The notes beneath the pieces are model-generated. The model did no database searches, was not told the DNA's origin, and saw nothing but the letters and a program-made list of their open reading frames with translations. A program made the translations under genes and the position numbers. From Flagellimonas marinaquae (GTDB lineage Bacteria > Bacteroidota > Bacteroidia > Flavobacteriales > Flavobacteriaceae), in contig NZ_CP092415.1 of NCBI RefSeq assembly GCF_023716465.1, positions 969,501 to 1,033,500 on the forward strand: a stretch of 64,000 bases of DNA, written 5' to 3'. Below, piece by piece: positions 44,675-55,300 of this stretch. Numbering within the stretch: the stretch's first letter is position 1; each line of letters starts with the position of its first letter.

Positions 44675-46246
44675 TTAGTTAGTAAGCTCAACCACTACAG
44701 GAGATACTTTTTTCAACTTGTAACTCTTGTTGTTTGTGATGTAGGCTTGTATATCGAATATCTGGACTGATTCGCCCCTACCTGCTCTTTTAAGTGCAGA
44801 TTTGGCTCTTGCATCCAATTTGTTTCCATTTACAACTACGGTAGGCTGACCTGGCACTTTGAACTTGAACTGGCTAACAGCTAGGTTCAAATCAAAATCA
44901 AAATCTTCCAACATAGCGCTAACAGTTGCGATTTCCAGATTGTTCTTTGGCATTTTAATGCTTCCGGACTCCCCACGAACGGTTCCACTTGGTCTTGGAA
45001 TGTCCTTGATACGGAACTCGGACTTGGTAGAGATACCTTTACCATCTGGCAATGTACCTGAAGCGGTAATGGTTACCGACCTACCTGTACCTGGGTTCAT
45101 AACGTACTGGCTTCCGCTTCTTCTGCTCAAACCAGGAGCTGAAGCATTTACCTTGTTATCTGGAATTCCTGGGATGGAAATCGTCATTGGGTTGGCAACA
45201 CCACGGTATACCACGTTCATTTTATCTGCTGAGATAACTGCTGCATTAGGCATAGAGATAGTTGCAAACGTATTGTTTACTTCTACCGGCACTTCTTCAC
45301 CGTCCTGCATAAATGTCATGGTTCCTTTAATGGTGTGGTCACCAGGAGTACCGGCACTGATCAACATTTTGATTCCACCAGCTTCCAATTCGTAATCCTT
45401 TCCTTCTGTCATTGGTCTTCCGTCCAAGGTCAATTCAGCTTTTACAGGCGTGGAAGTCTTATCAGTTTTGCTGACAATGATCTTACCATCATACTTTTCT
45501 CCTGCATAATAAGCCGTTTTAGGAGCGGACAATGAACTTGCAAAGTTGGTCAAGGATACAGCTTCTGTCAACTCACCTTCCAATAGGGTCTTTAACACCT
45601 CTTGCTCGGTAGTTTTGATGTCCGCCTGCAATTGGGTCATCTTGGTCAAAGAAGCCACCAATGGGAATCCTTCGTAGTGATAGTTGATCCAATCTTGACG
45701 GGTTCCGTCTCTTTTCTCAACCTTACCTTCTGCGTCACCTGTTGCAAAACGAGCTTTAACGGCAGCTTTTAAGGATTCGAACTTACCTTCTGGCAATGCA
45801 TTGATCACGCCATCACGATAGTTGTTGATGTAGTCCATGAACTTCTTTCCTTCTGGGCCCAAATTGTCCCCTTGAAAGAATTTTTGGTCCAAGTAATCCG
45901 ACTTGTCCATAACCACATAGTCTTTTGGGTCTTCCAAATCTGCGGTCATCTCTTTTTTCAATCCTTCCAAATAGCTGTAGTAGTCATCTGAAAGTTCTTT
46001 TACCTTCTGGGCATCTTCGTACAATTCTCCGTACTCTTCAGCGTTTTCGGAAGCTTTTGTCTCCAAGCTAGCAAAGAAACTAGCGTTGTTGGAATCCATG
46101 CTCGTGTTGGAAGTTTCCAACTTTTCGTTCATAAGTCCGAATGCTGCAAGTACTTCCTTGCTCATATTAAGTGCCAACATCGCGATGAAGATCAAGTACA
46201 TAAGGTTGATCATCTTCTGACGTGGTGTTTGTTTTCCTCCTGCCAT
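44675..46246 (-). CDS. gldM: Gliding motility / T9SS protein GldM
   Basis: A 523-residue protein with a single N-terminal membrane helix (about 12-35, LMYLIFIAMLALNMSKEVL) and a long periplasmic part of stacked beta domains. With GldL it forms the rotary motor that powers type IX secretion and gliding. The typical start GGKQTPRQKMINLMY is present. It lies between gldL and gldN on the minus strand. Confidence 0.97.
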   Translation of the reverse strand: MAGGKQTPRQKMINLMYLIFIAMLALNMSKEVLAAFGLMNEKLETSNTSMDSNNASFFASLETKASENAEEYGELYEDAQKVKELSDDYYSYLEGLKKEMTADLEDPKDYVVMDKSDYLDQKFFQGDNLGPEGKKFMDYINNYRDGVINALPEGKFESLKAAVKARFATGDAEGKVEKRDGTRQDWINYHYEGFPLVASLTKMTQLQADIKTTEQEVLKTLLEGELTEAVSLTNFASSLSAPKTAYYAGEKYDGKIIVSKTDKTSTPVKAELTLDGRPMTEGKDYELEAGGIKMLISAGTPGDHTIKGTMTFMQDGEEVPVEVNNTFATISMPNAAVISADKMNVVYRGVANPMTISIPGIPDNKVNASAPGLSRRSGSQYVMNPGTGRSVTITASGTLPDGKGISTKSEFRIKDIPRPSGTVRGESGSIKMPKNNLEIATVSAMLEDFDFDLNLAVSQFKFKVPGQPTVVVNGNKLDARAKSALKRAGRGESVQIFDIQAYITNNKSYKLKKVSPVVVELTN

Positions 46247-46313
46247 GTTTTTCTAATTAGGTTTAATAATTAATTTGATTTGGTTTTGTTTTTTGTTGAT
46301 CAAAAACCTCTAA

Positions 46314-46970
46314 TTAGTTTTTTCCGCCCATGGCTGTAAGCATACCACCGTATACTCCGTTCAAAGATGAAAGGTTAGTGGCCAAAGACTCCATTTGGTC
46401 TTTCAAGGCACCTGCGTTCTGTACCACTTCTTCATTGATGGAAGCTTGTCTGCTAGCGCTTTCCAACTGTACTTTGTACAAGCTGTTCAAAGACTCCATT
46501 TGTGCTGCTGCATGAGACAATTCCTCAGAGTATTTTTTAGTGTGCTGAATAGCGTCTGTTGTAGGAGTGATATTCTTGGCGGCACCTTCAAAACTCTTGA
46601 TACTCTCACCCAAATTGGCAAAAAGATCGGAATCGATTTTAGCTTCTTTAAGTAGGTTGTCCAATTTCTTGGATAGAAGACCTTCGGCTTCTTGGGCATC
46701 TTTGGCTTCTTGTTTTTTGGAAGCACTCTGTTGTCCTCCAGCCAATTCTGGGTACACCAATGACCAATCGTACTCGTCGTCTACTGGTTCAAATGCAGAG
46801 ATAGCAAAGATCAATGCTTCGGTAATAAGTCCAACGGCAAGAAGAAGTCCACCTGTAAGTGGTCCGAACTCCCAGTGAAGGATCTTGAACAATGCACCAA
46901 TAATTACTACCGATGCTCCTAGCCCGTAGGCCATGTTAAACAGTTTTTTTGTTGATTTTGACTGCGCCAT
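46314..46970 (-). CDS. gldL: Gliding motility / T9SS motor protein GldL
   Basis: A 218-residue inner-membrane protein with two membrane helices (about 13-33 and 39-60). The second carries the Glu (GLITEAL) that is thought to conduct protons in the motor. The rest is a cytoplasmic coiled-coil-rich tail (100-218). It forms a 5:2 type complex with GldM in known systems. It lies 67 nt before gldM. Confidence 0.97.
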   Translation of the reverse strand: MAQSKSTKKLFNMAYGLGASVVIIGALFKILHWEFGPLTGGLLLAVGLITEALIFAISAFEPVDDEYDWSLVYPELAGGQQSASKKQEAKDAQEAEGLLSKKLDNLLKEAKIDSDLFANLGESIKSFEGAAKNITPTTDAIQHTKKYSEELSHAAAQMESLNSLYKVQLESASRQASINEEVVQNAGALKDQMESLATNLSSLNGVYGGMLTAMGGKN

Positions 46971-47059
46971 AATTCTAGTTTTAATTAAGTTATATAAATA
47001 AGTATTTGGTTACTACTTTTACTTGTTATTTATATAATGTTCCCCTAGTTGAATTTTAA

Positions 47060-48439
47060 TTAGTCAGGTAATCCTTGACCTCTTGTGGAGTCTTCCTCTC
47101 CCATATAATCCTGAACCGTTCTAAAGCCAATGTAGCTTCTTGCCGAATCCTGGTACTCGTAATCCCTTGTACTTACTTGTAGGAAGTAGGCAACATCCTT
47201 CCAAGACCCGCCACGGATTACCTTTCTTTGATTGTCCTGTGAACCAATGTTCGGGTTCATTGTGGACAGATATTCGTAGGCCCCTGGATCAAAGCTGGAA
47301 TTGGTCCACTCTGAAACATTACCTGCCATATTGTAAAGGTTGTAGTCGTTTGGCTCAAAAGATTTTGCTTCTACGGTATACAGGGCAGCATCTGCCGCAT
47401 AATCCCCTCGCTGTGGTTTAAAATTGGCCATAAAACAACCTGTATCGCTTATTACGTAAGGCCCTCCCCAAGGATATGTTCCCCCTTCGATACCTCCTCT
47501 TGCAGCATATTCCCATTCGGCCTCTGTTGGCAATCTAAATTGGTTTACAAACTGCTTTCCACGACTTTTTTGATCGTCGTTCTTGAATTTGGTTCTCCAG
47601 TTACAGAAAGCCTTGGCCTGCATCCAGTTTACCCCTACCACAGGATAGTCGCTGTAGGCATCGTGCCAAAAGTAATCGTTGTGCATTGGCTCGTTGTAGC
47701 TGTATTCAAAATCTCGGATCCAAACGGTGGTATCCGGATAAATTTCCAATTCTTCTTGTTTTATGAAGTCTTTTCTGCTGCCCGTTCTAGCTCTGGCGGC
47801 AGCTTCGATGTCCATCCAGCTGTATTTGTACTTGATTTTGGTAACATCAATACTCCTTAAACCATTGTAGCTTTCCTCTTCGGGAAGGTACATGGAATCC
47901 ATTACTTCGGAGTAATACTCGTCGGGGTACTCGGAGGTATCCCAAACAAGGTCTACATCTTTGTTCAATGCACGGCCTTCGTAACCGGTGGCTCCCAGTC
48001 CCGCATAATTGTCGAGCATATATTTATCGTATGCCGAAAGTTCCGTGGTATCGGTATCTTTAAAAGCGTACTCTCCAATACCTTCATCTTCTGGACCAAT
48101 GCCCAACTCATCGGCCAAAATGGCCAATTTGGTCCGTACAATGGAATCTTTGACCCACTCCACGAACTGACGGTACTCACTATTAGTGATTTCCGTATCG
48201 TCCATGTAAAAGGAACGTACGGTTACCGTTCTTGTGGGAGCGTTCAATACTTTTGCCTGATCCTCTTCGGCTTTACCCATTACAAAGGCGCCTCTGGGAA
48301 TCAGTTCCATTCCATAGGGTTTTTCTGGATGCCATTTTTTTCCCCTTACCCCAACTAGTTCACCTTTTGACTTTGATTTAGAGCCACAACTGGTAAGCAA
48401 AAAAACAAGTGCTATAGATGACAAGAATAGCTTTCTCAT
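47060..48439 (-). CDS. gldK: Gliding motility / T9SS lipoprotein GldK
   Basis: A 459-residue lipoprotein with its lipobox Cys near residue 18 (LLTSCGSK) and a formylglycine-generating-enzyme-like (sulfatase-modifying factor) domain. FGE-like blocks include VVGVNWMQAKAFCNW, FRLPTEAEWEYAARG, NMAGNVSEWTN and VIRGGSW. GldK forms the outer-membrane ring with GldN and is not thought to be an enzyme. It is the first gene of gldKLMN. Confidence 0.96.
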   Translation of the reverse strand: MRKLFLSSIALVFLLTSCGSKSKSKGELVGVRGKKWHPEKPYGMELIPRGAFVMGKAEEDQAKVLNAPTRTVTVRSFYMDDTEITNSEYRQFVEWVKDSIVRTKLAILADELGIGPEDEGIGEYAFKDTDTTELSAYDKYMLDNYAGLGATGYEGRALNKDVDLVWDTSEYPDEYYSEVMDSMYLPEEESYNGLRSIDVTKIKYKYSWMDIEAAARARTGSRKDFIKQEELEIYPDTTVWIRDFEYSYNEPMHNDYFWHDAYSDYPVVGVNWMQAKAFCNWRTKFKNDDQKSRGKQFVNQFRLPTEAEWEYAARGGIEGGTYPWGGPYVISDTGCFMANFKPQRGDYAADAALYTVEAKSFEPNDYNLYNMAGNVSEWTNSSFDPGAYEYLSTMNPNIGSQDNQRKVIRGGSWKDVAYFLQVSTRDYEYQDSARSYIGFRTVQDYMGEEDSTRGQGLPD

Positions 48440-48561
48440 ACTTTAGGTTAAATTGTTCGATTCAAGATTTATAACTGTTATACACAGGTTCATTATTCTC
48501 AAAACTGATTTTTGAATAAATTATTGTGTTAAAAACAATTAATGGTCAAAAATTAATTTAT

Positions 48562-49719
48562 TTAGTTCAAGCCTTTTCTGTAAGCTTTGAACCACCTTTC
48601 GGGAATGTTTTGGTTGCAAGCATCCAAATAGTCCTCTTCGGTGCATGGTAATAACGCCACCGAATTTGTTTTAGTATGTTCCGCTAAAATTGTTGGTACT
48701 TCTACCCACCACCTTTCTGTAATATGGCTTTTGTAAAAGATAAGTTCTTCCGTATCTGTAGGTACAGTGAATTTTGTGAAGTCTTCGTTCTTGGAACTGG
48801 GATATTCCTTTATTCTATAGCTCAGTCCTTCTATAAAATACCAAATGATTTGGGCGATCATCTGAAATGCCTGATGAGAGTTTTCGCCTTCGTAGATACC
48901 GAAAAGCGATACTTTGTCACTTATACCCGCATAACGGGCAATGGCACAAATCTCCCTACCGGTAAAGCCATTGGGGGAAAAATTACGGGCCATTCCCATT
49001 TCGCTTGCCCGTATCGCCCTTAGATCCAAGCTTACAATATCGCTACTGCGCAACACTGGTTCGGCCAATTCTATGTTTGAAGCGATCTCGCCCAAGCGAT
49101 AGGCATCAAAAAACAAACGCTCCATCAGGTCTTTCTCTTCTTGGGCATTGAAATAACTTTGATACCCAATATTTGAAAAATTAAAAAGATTATTTGGTTT
49201 GTCTGTAATGATCTTGCTCATGTAGGAATGGGATGAAATCAACTCATCATCTTCCCCGAAGTCGAATCTACTATCAATGGAGACCAAGTTTACCATATTC
49301 TTGATCTTGTCGAAAGCACGGTAGGTCGGAAAGGTAATATCTTGGGTAAGCCCCAGTACAATTGGAATAATGTTCTCTTCCAATAGGCCCGCTACAATTT
49401 CCTTTACTACAAAGTATGTATCTTCTACCGTATTACCTTCTTCCACATCGCCAATATCGATTATGGTGGAATTCCAGTTGCCCATCATTAAACGGTAAAG
49501 CTGGATCCGCACCTCGTCCAGGTCGAGTTTCTCGGGTTTTTTTTCGAATGCGTTTCTGGATTCCAATACACCAAATATGGCAACATCGGCATGTGCAAAT
49601 ACCGGAAGTCCATCCTGTTCGGTGTGTACGTGTATGTTTTTGCCCAATGCTTGTTCTGGCAGCAATTCGGAATGTGCCAATACTTTGTCCTTGACCGGAA
49701 CCAGAAAATCGAAGGCCAT
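48562..49719 (-). CDS. Arginase-fold protein with degenerate metal site
   Basis: A 385-residue protein of the ureohydrolase (arginase/agmatinase/formimidoylglutamase) family. The binding motifs are altered. The GGDHS motif reads GLTQD at 123-127, so His is lost. The DAHxD motif reads DSRFD at 149-153, with His lost but both Asp kept. The SxDxDxxDP motif reads SLDLRAI at 230-236, with the second Asp lost. With these losses a two-manganese site is unlikely and so is classical hydrolase activity. Automated pipelines often call this formimidoylglutamase. It follows topA by 1 nt and precedes gldK by 122 nt, so a non-enzymatic role is possible. The cellular role is unknown. Confidence 0.8.
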   Translation of the reverse strand: MAFDFLVPVKDKVLAHSELLPEQALGKNIHVHTEQDGLPVFAHADVAIFGVLESRNAFEKKPEKLDLDEVRIQLYRLMMGNWNSTIIDIGDVEEGNTVEDTYFVVKEIVAGLLEENIIPIVLGLTQDITFPTYRAFDKIKNMVNLVSIDSRFDFGEDDELISSHSYMSKIITDKPNNLFNFSNIGYQSYFNAQEEKDLMERLFFDAYRLGEIASNIELAEPVLRSSDIVSLDLRAIRASEMGMARNFSPNGFTGREICAIARYAGISDKVSLFGIYEGENSHQAFQMIAQIIWYFIEGLSYRIKEYPSSKNEDFTKFTVPTDTEELIFYKSHITERWWVEVPTILAEHTKTNSVALLPCTEEDYLDACNQNIPERWFKAYRKGLN

Positions 49720-49720
49720 A

Positions 49721-52207
49721 TTATTTCTTAGCTTTTGCTTTTGTCTTGGCTTTTTTCTTTGGTGATTTCTTTTCCAATAGCGCCTGTGCTTCTTCCAATG
49801 TTATTTTGGTAGCGTCCACATCTTTGGTGAGCTCCACTTTTACCCTACCTTTTATAATATTGTGTCTTCCCCAACGCGCTTTTTCTATTCTGATTTTTTC
49901 CTCAGGCCATTCTTGAACGAGTTTTTCTGCCTCCTTTTTCTTTTTGGCCTCTATCAATTCGGCAATATCGCCATCGGAAAGATTGTCGAAATCGTATTTC
50001 TTGTTCACATTGATGAACATACCGTCCCATTTTATAAAAGGACCGAACCTACCTTTACCTTTGGTAACATCTTTTCCTTCGTAGGTGGCAATTGGGGCAT
50101 CGGCTCTCTGTTTTGCCTGGATCAGTTCAATGGCCCTATCCATATCTACATCGAAAGCACTTTCGCCTTTGTCCAAAGAGATGAACTTTTTCCCGAACCT
50201 TACATATGGACCGTAGCGCCCTACATTGGCCTCAACTTCTTCACCTTCGTAAACGCCAAGTTTACGTGGAAGTTCAAAAAGCGTCATCGCCTCTTCAAAA
50301 GTAATGGTTCCAATGGACTGATCGGGCAGCAAACTTGCAAACTCTGGTTTTTCCTCGTCGTCCACGGTACCGATCTGCACCATGGGACCAAAGCGACCCA
50401 ATCTTACGGATACCTGTCGCCCAGATTTTGGATCGGTGCCCAACACCCGCTCGCCACTGGCACGTTCGGCGTTTTCTTCCACCTCCAATACATTGGGATG
50501 AAAATCCTTGTAGAAATTTTTCATCATTTCCTGCCAATCCTCATCACCTGATGCGATTTCATCGAAATCCTCTTCGACCTGTGCTGTAAAATTATAATCC
50601 AAAATTTGGGTGAAATGCGTAACCAAAAAGTCGTTTACGATCATCCCTATATCGGTCGGCACTATTTTTCCTTTCTCGGAACCTACCATTTCACTGAGTT
50701 GGCTATCGGACACTTTCCCATTTTCCAGAACCAGCTGTACATATTTGCGTTCCGATCCTTCAACGGTACCTTTCTCCACATATCCCCTATTTTGAATGGT
50801 TGATATGGTTGGGGCATAGGTAGATGGACGGCCGATTCCCAATTCTTCCAATTTCTTCACCAAAGAAGCTTCGGAATAGCGGTAAGGCGGACGCGAAAAT
50901 CTTTCAGTTGCGGAAATGTAGACATTTTGTAATGCCTCGCCCACAACCATGGCAGGCAACATTCCTTCTTGCTCTTCCCCATCTTCGTCGTCGGTTCCCT
51001 CCAGGTAAACTTTTAGGAAACCATCGAACTTAACCACCTCGCCGTTCGCGGAGAATTCTTCGTTATGGGTACTTGCCTGTATTTTTACATTGGTACGTTC
51101 CAATTGGGCATCGCTCATTTGAGAAGCCAAGGTACGTTTCCAGATCAACTCGTATAGTTTGGCCTGATCGCGCTCTAATTGCGGCGACTGTAGCTTCATA
51201 TCGGTTGGCCGAATGGCTTCGTGGGCCTCCTGTGCACCTTTGGTCTTGCCCGTAAAATTTCTGGTCTGACTATACTTTTCGCCATAATTGTCCAGAATTG
51301 CCTCTTTTGCCGCGGCAATGGCTTCGTTGGACAGATTTACGCTGTCCGTTCTCATGTAGGTAATAAGACCTGCTTCGTACAAACGTTGTGCTACCTGCAT
51401 GGTTCGGCTTACCGAAAAATATAACTTCCGTGATGCCTCCTGCTGCAATGTGGATGTGGTAAATGGTGCGGCAGGTGATTTTTTAGCAGGCTTTTTGGCC
51501 AGATCGGAAACCGAAAAGTCAGCCCCTATGTTTTCTTTTAAAAAACTCTCAGCTTCGGTCTTTGTTGGAAAGGTTTTATTTAACTTGGCAGCAAAAGTAC
51601 TCCCTCCATCTGTCTTAAATTCAGCCTTTATCCTGAACGATGCTTCTGGTGTGAATGCCTCTATCTCACGTTCACGCTCTACGATCAACCGAACAGCCAC
51701 GGACTGTACCCTACCTGCAGATAGTCCTGGTTTTATTTTTTTCCAAAGTACCGGGGAAAGCTCATACCCCACCAGTCGATCCAACACTCTTCTGGCCTGT
51801 TGTGCATTCACCAAATTGTAGTTGATGTCCCTTGGATTTTCTATTGCCTTTTGAATGGCCGATTTGGTAATCGAATTAAACACAATCCGTTTGGTCTTGT
51901 CTTTGTCCAAACCAAGCTCCTCTGCCAAATGCCAAGATATAGCCTCTCCTTCGCGGTCCTCATCACTGGCCAGCCATATGGTCTCCGCTTTTTTTGCCAA
52001 ATCCTTAAGCTTTTTCACCAAGGCCTTCTTCTCCTTATCTACGGTGTATTTTGGCTTAAAATCGTTTTCAACATCAACACCGAGTTCCTTGGATGGAAGA
52101 TCTGCGATATGACCAAAACTTGACTCTACTTGGAAATCTTTTCCCAAAAACCGTTCAATGGTCTTTGCCTTTGCGGGAGACTCTACAATAACTAAATTCT
52201 TTGGCAT
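49721..52207 (-). CDS. topA: DNA topoisomerase I
   Basis: An 828-residue type IA topoisomerase that relaxes negative supercoils. The Toprim domain (VIVESPAKAKTIERFL at the start, SDEDREGEA near 80) is followed by the catalytic domains, with the active Tyr in ITYMRTDS near 288. Instead of zinc ribbons the C terminus carries Toprim_C repeats (GRFGPMVQIG, GRYGPYVRFG, GRFGPFIKWDG), ending in a lysine-rich tail of about 15 residues. A -7 element TACTTTTG on the minus strand at 52227-52234 precedes it. The arginase-fold gene follows after 1 nt. Confidence 0.97.
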   Translation of the reverse strand: MPKNLVIVESPAKAKTIERFLGKDFQVESSFGHIADLPSKELGVDVENDFKPKYTVDKEKKALVKKLKDLAKKAETIWLASDEDREGEAISWHLAEELGLDKDKTKRIVFNSITKSAIQKAIENPRDINYNLVNAQQARRVLDRLVGYELSPVLWKKIKPGLSAGRVQSVAVRLIVEREREIEAFTPEASFRIKAEFKTDGGSTFAAKLNKTFPTKTEAESFLKENIGADFSVSDLAKKPAKKSPAAPFTTSTLQQEASRKLYFSVSRTMQVAQRLYEAGLITYMRTDSVNLSNEAIAAAKEAILDNYGEKYSQTRNFTGKTKGAQEAHEAIRPTDMKLQSPQLERDQAKLYELIWKRTLASQMSDAQLERTNVKIQASTHNEEFSANGEVVKFDGFLKVYLEGTDDEDGEEQEGMLPAMVVGEALQNVYISATERFSRPPYRYSEASLVKKLEELGIGRPSTYAPTISTIQNRGYVEKGTVEGSERKYVQLVLENGKVSDSQLSEMVGSEKGKIVPTDIGMIVNDFLVTHFTQILDYNFTAQVEEDFDEIASGDEDWQEMMKNFYKDFHPNVLEVEENAERASGERVLGTDPKSGRQVSVRLGRFGPMVQIGTVDDEEKPEFASLLPDQSIGTITFEEAMTLFELPRKLGVYEGEEVEANVGRYGPYVRFGKKFISLDKGESAFDVDMDRAIELIQAKQRADAPIATYEGKDVTKGKGRFGPFIKWDGMFINVNKKYDFDNLSDGDIAELIEAKKKKEAEKLVQEWPEEKIRIEKARWGRHNIIKGRVKVELTKDVDATKITLEEAQALLEKKSPKKKAKTKAKAKK

Positions 52208-52395
52208 GCACTGGGTTTTGTGACAACAAAAGTATATTAAAATTTAAACATCGGCATTTACCGGTATCGATTTCATCATAAATTCAAATAAAATCATCGA
52301 GAAAACAACCCTATTGATATTAATGTATATGTGATGGCAAATGGAGGTAAAATAATTGTTATTTTTAGAAGGACTAACTCAATAATCCTATTCTG

Positions 52396-55300
52396 ATGAC
52401 CAACCGCATTCTTTTTTTGGTACTGACAGTACTCTTTTTTTATCCCTCGCAAGCGCAACGCAAAAAAAACAAAAATAACACGCCCCAATTCAATGAGTCC
52501 CTTTATAGTGGCATGGAATGGAGGATGCTGGGACCCCACCGAGGTGGACGTGCCGGTACGGTCGCAGGTGTAATCGACGACCCCAATCTTTATTATATGG
52601 GCACTGCCGGTGGCGGTGTATGGAGAACCACCGATGCGGGAAACTCGTGGGAGTGCATTTCCGACGGTTATTTTGGAGGCTCCATTGGCGCAGTAGCGGT
52701 AGCGGAATCCGACCCTAATATTATTTATGTAGGCGAAGGAGAACAGACCCTTAGAGGAAATGTTTCCTCGGGACACGGGCTTTGGAAAAGTATGGATGCC
52801 GGGGAGACTTGGAAATTCATTGGACTGAAAGACTCTGAGCACATTGCTCGTATTCGCATCCACCCAAAAAACCCGGACATTGTGTATGTGGCGGCCATCG
52901 GAAATCTTTGGAAACCAAACGAGACACGAGGTGTTTTTCGTTCCACCGATGGAGGCAAAAACTGGGAAAAGATTTTATACATCAGCGATAAAGCTGGTGC
53001 GGGCGACCTGATCATGGATCCTAACAACAGTAGAATTCTGTATGCTGCCACATGGGAAATGAAACGAAACGGTTACCGTATGGACAGTGGTGGCCCAGAT
53101 AGCAGAATGTTCAAAAGTACAGATGGTGGTGATACTTGGAAAGATATTTCTGAAAACTCAGGGTTACCAGGATTTCCTTGGGGAATAGTGGGCATTGCGG
53201 TTTCCCCAATTGATTCTGACAGGGTTTTTGCCATAATTGAAGCGGAAGATGGAGGTGTCTATCGTTCTGATGATGCTGGAACCACATGGAAAAAAGTAAA
53301 CGAAAACAGAGGACTCCGACAACGTGCCTGGTACTACAGTAGGATTTATGCCGATACCCAAAACATTGACAAGGTTTGGGTGATGAATGTGAGTTACGGC
53401 GTTTCCACAGACGGCGGAAATACATTTACCCTAAAAAATGCGCCCCATGGGGATCATCACGATCTTTGGATAGACCCGAACAATAATCAAAGAATGATCA
53501 TTGCCGATGACGGGGGAGCCCAAATCTCCAATGATGGCGGAAATAATTGGACTACTTATTATAACCAGCCCACAATGCAGTTTTATCGAATTGCTACGGA
53601 CAGTATTTTTCCATACAGAATATACGGGGCACAACAGGACAATACCGCATTACGAATTTACCATCGCTCCTCTGGTTCGGCAATCACCCAAGCAGATTGG
53701 GAACCTACCGCAGGCGGCGAAAGTGCGCATTTGGCCCCGGACCCCAAGAACAACCAGTTGGTATACGGGGGAACTTACAAGGGATATATGAATCGTCTGG
53801 ACCATACTACCGGACAAACGATTTCCACCAATATATGGCCAGACAACCCTGCTGGTTCCGGGGCCGAAGTGATGAAATACCGTTTCAACTGGAACTACCC
53901 ATTGACTTTTAGCCGACACGACCCTAATGTACTTTATGCTGGCTCCAACTATTTGCATGCCACTACGGATGGAGGTCAATCCTGGAAAACCATTTCTCCA
54001 GAATTGGCCAGAGGAATTCCCGAGACCATCGAATCATCCGGAGGACCTATTACACAGGATAATACAGGCGCAGAATTTTACTCCAATGTTTTTGTGATTA
54101 CGGAATCAATCCTGGAAAAAGATGTTATTTGGACCGGTAGCGACGACGGATTGATCCACGTAACCCGCGACAATGGAACAACCTGGGAAAACGTTACCCC
54201 ACCGGCATCCATGTCCCCAAAATTGAATATGATCAACTGCATAGATGCTAGCCCTTTCAAGCCCGGAACCGTATATGTTGCCGCCACTTCCTACAAGTTT
54301 GGCGATTACACTCCTTATTTATATAAAACCGATGATTACGGCAAAACATGGACATTGATCACCAATGGCATCAAGGAGAATTATTATACACGGGCCATAC
54401 GTTCCGATAAGGTCCGCGAAGGTTTATTGTACGCCGGCACGGAGTGGGGCATGTATGTTTCGTTCAACGATGGGAAAAACTGGGTACCGTTCCAACTTAA
54501 TTTGCCCGTTACCTCCATTAGGGACCTTCATGTAAGGGACAACGACCTGATTGCCGCAACCCACGGAAGAAGTTTTTGGATGATAGATGACCTAACACCG
54601 CTTCAACAGTTATCCGAAGAAGTGGCAAACAGTAACTTTTACCTCTACAAACCGGATATGGCATATAGAATGCACCAGAATCGTGCTTGGAGAAAGCCCG
54701 ACACTAAATTGGTAGGGGAAAATCATCCTGATGGTGCCATCATCAACTTTTACCTTAAAACACTAAAAGAAACCGATACCGTTACCATGCAGATTTTGGA
54801 ATCCAACGGCAATGTTGTCCAAAGCTTCTCCAACCATGCCAAGCCGGACAAATTGGACCCGACATCGACTCAAAAATTAGATGTTTCCGAGGGAGGCAAT
54901 CGTTTTATCTGGAATATGAGATATCCCGGTTTTCAAGAATTTAAGGGAATGGTCTTTTATTCTTCCCCGAACATAGGCCCCAAAGCGGTACCTGGCACTT
55001 ATAGGGCCAAACTTACTGTGAATGGAAAATCCATGGAGCAACCGTTCAACATTGTAAAAGACCCAAGGATAGCATTGAGCCAAGCTGATTTTCAAGATCA
55101 ATTTGATTTTGTAATGAAAGTGCGGGATCAAGTTTCCCGTGCCAACAAGGCCATTATCAACATCCGAAGTATTAAAAAGGACTTGGCCTACTTAAAGGAA
55201 AAAACCAAGAACGATGAAGAATTGCAAAAGATGGCCAAAGATTTTGAAACCGAGCTTTCAGTGATAGAAAACAATATCCACATGACCAAAAACCAAAGTA

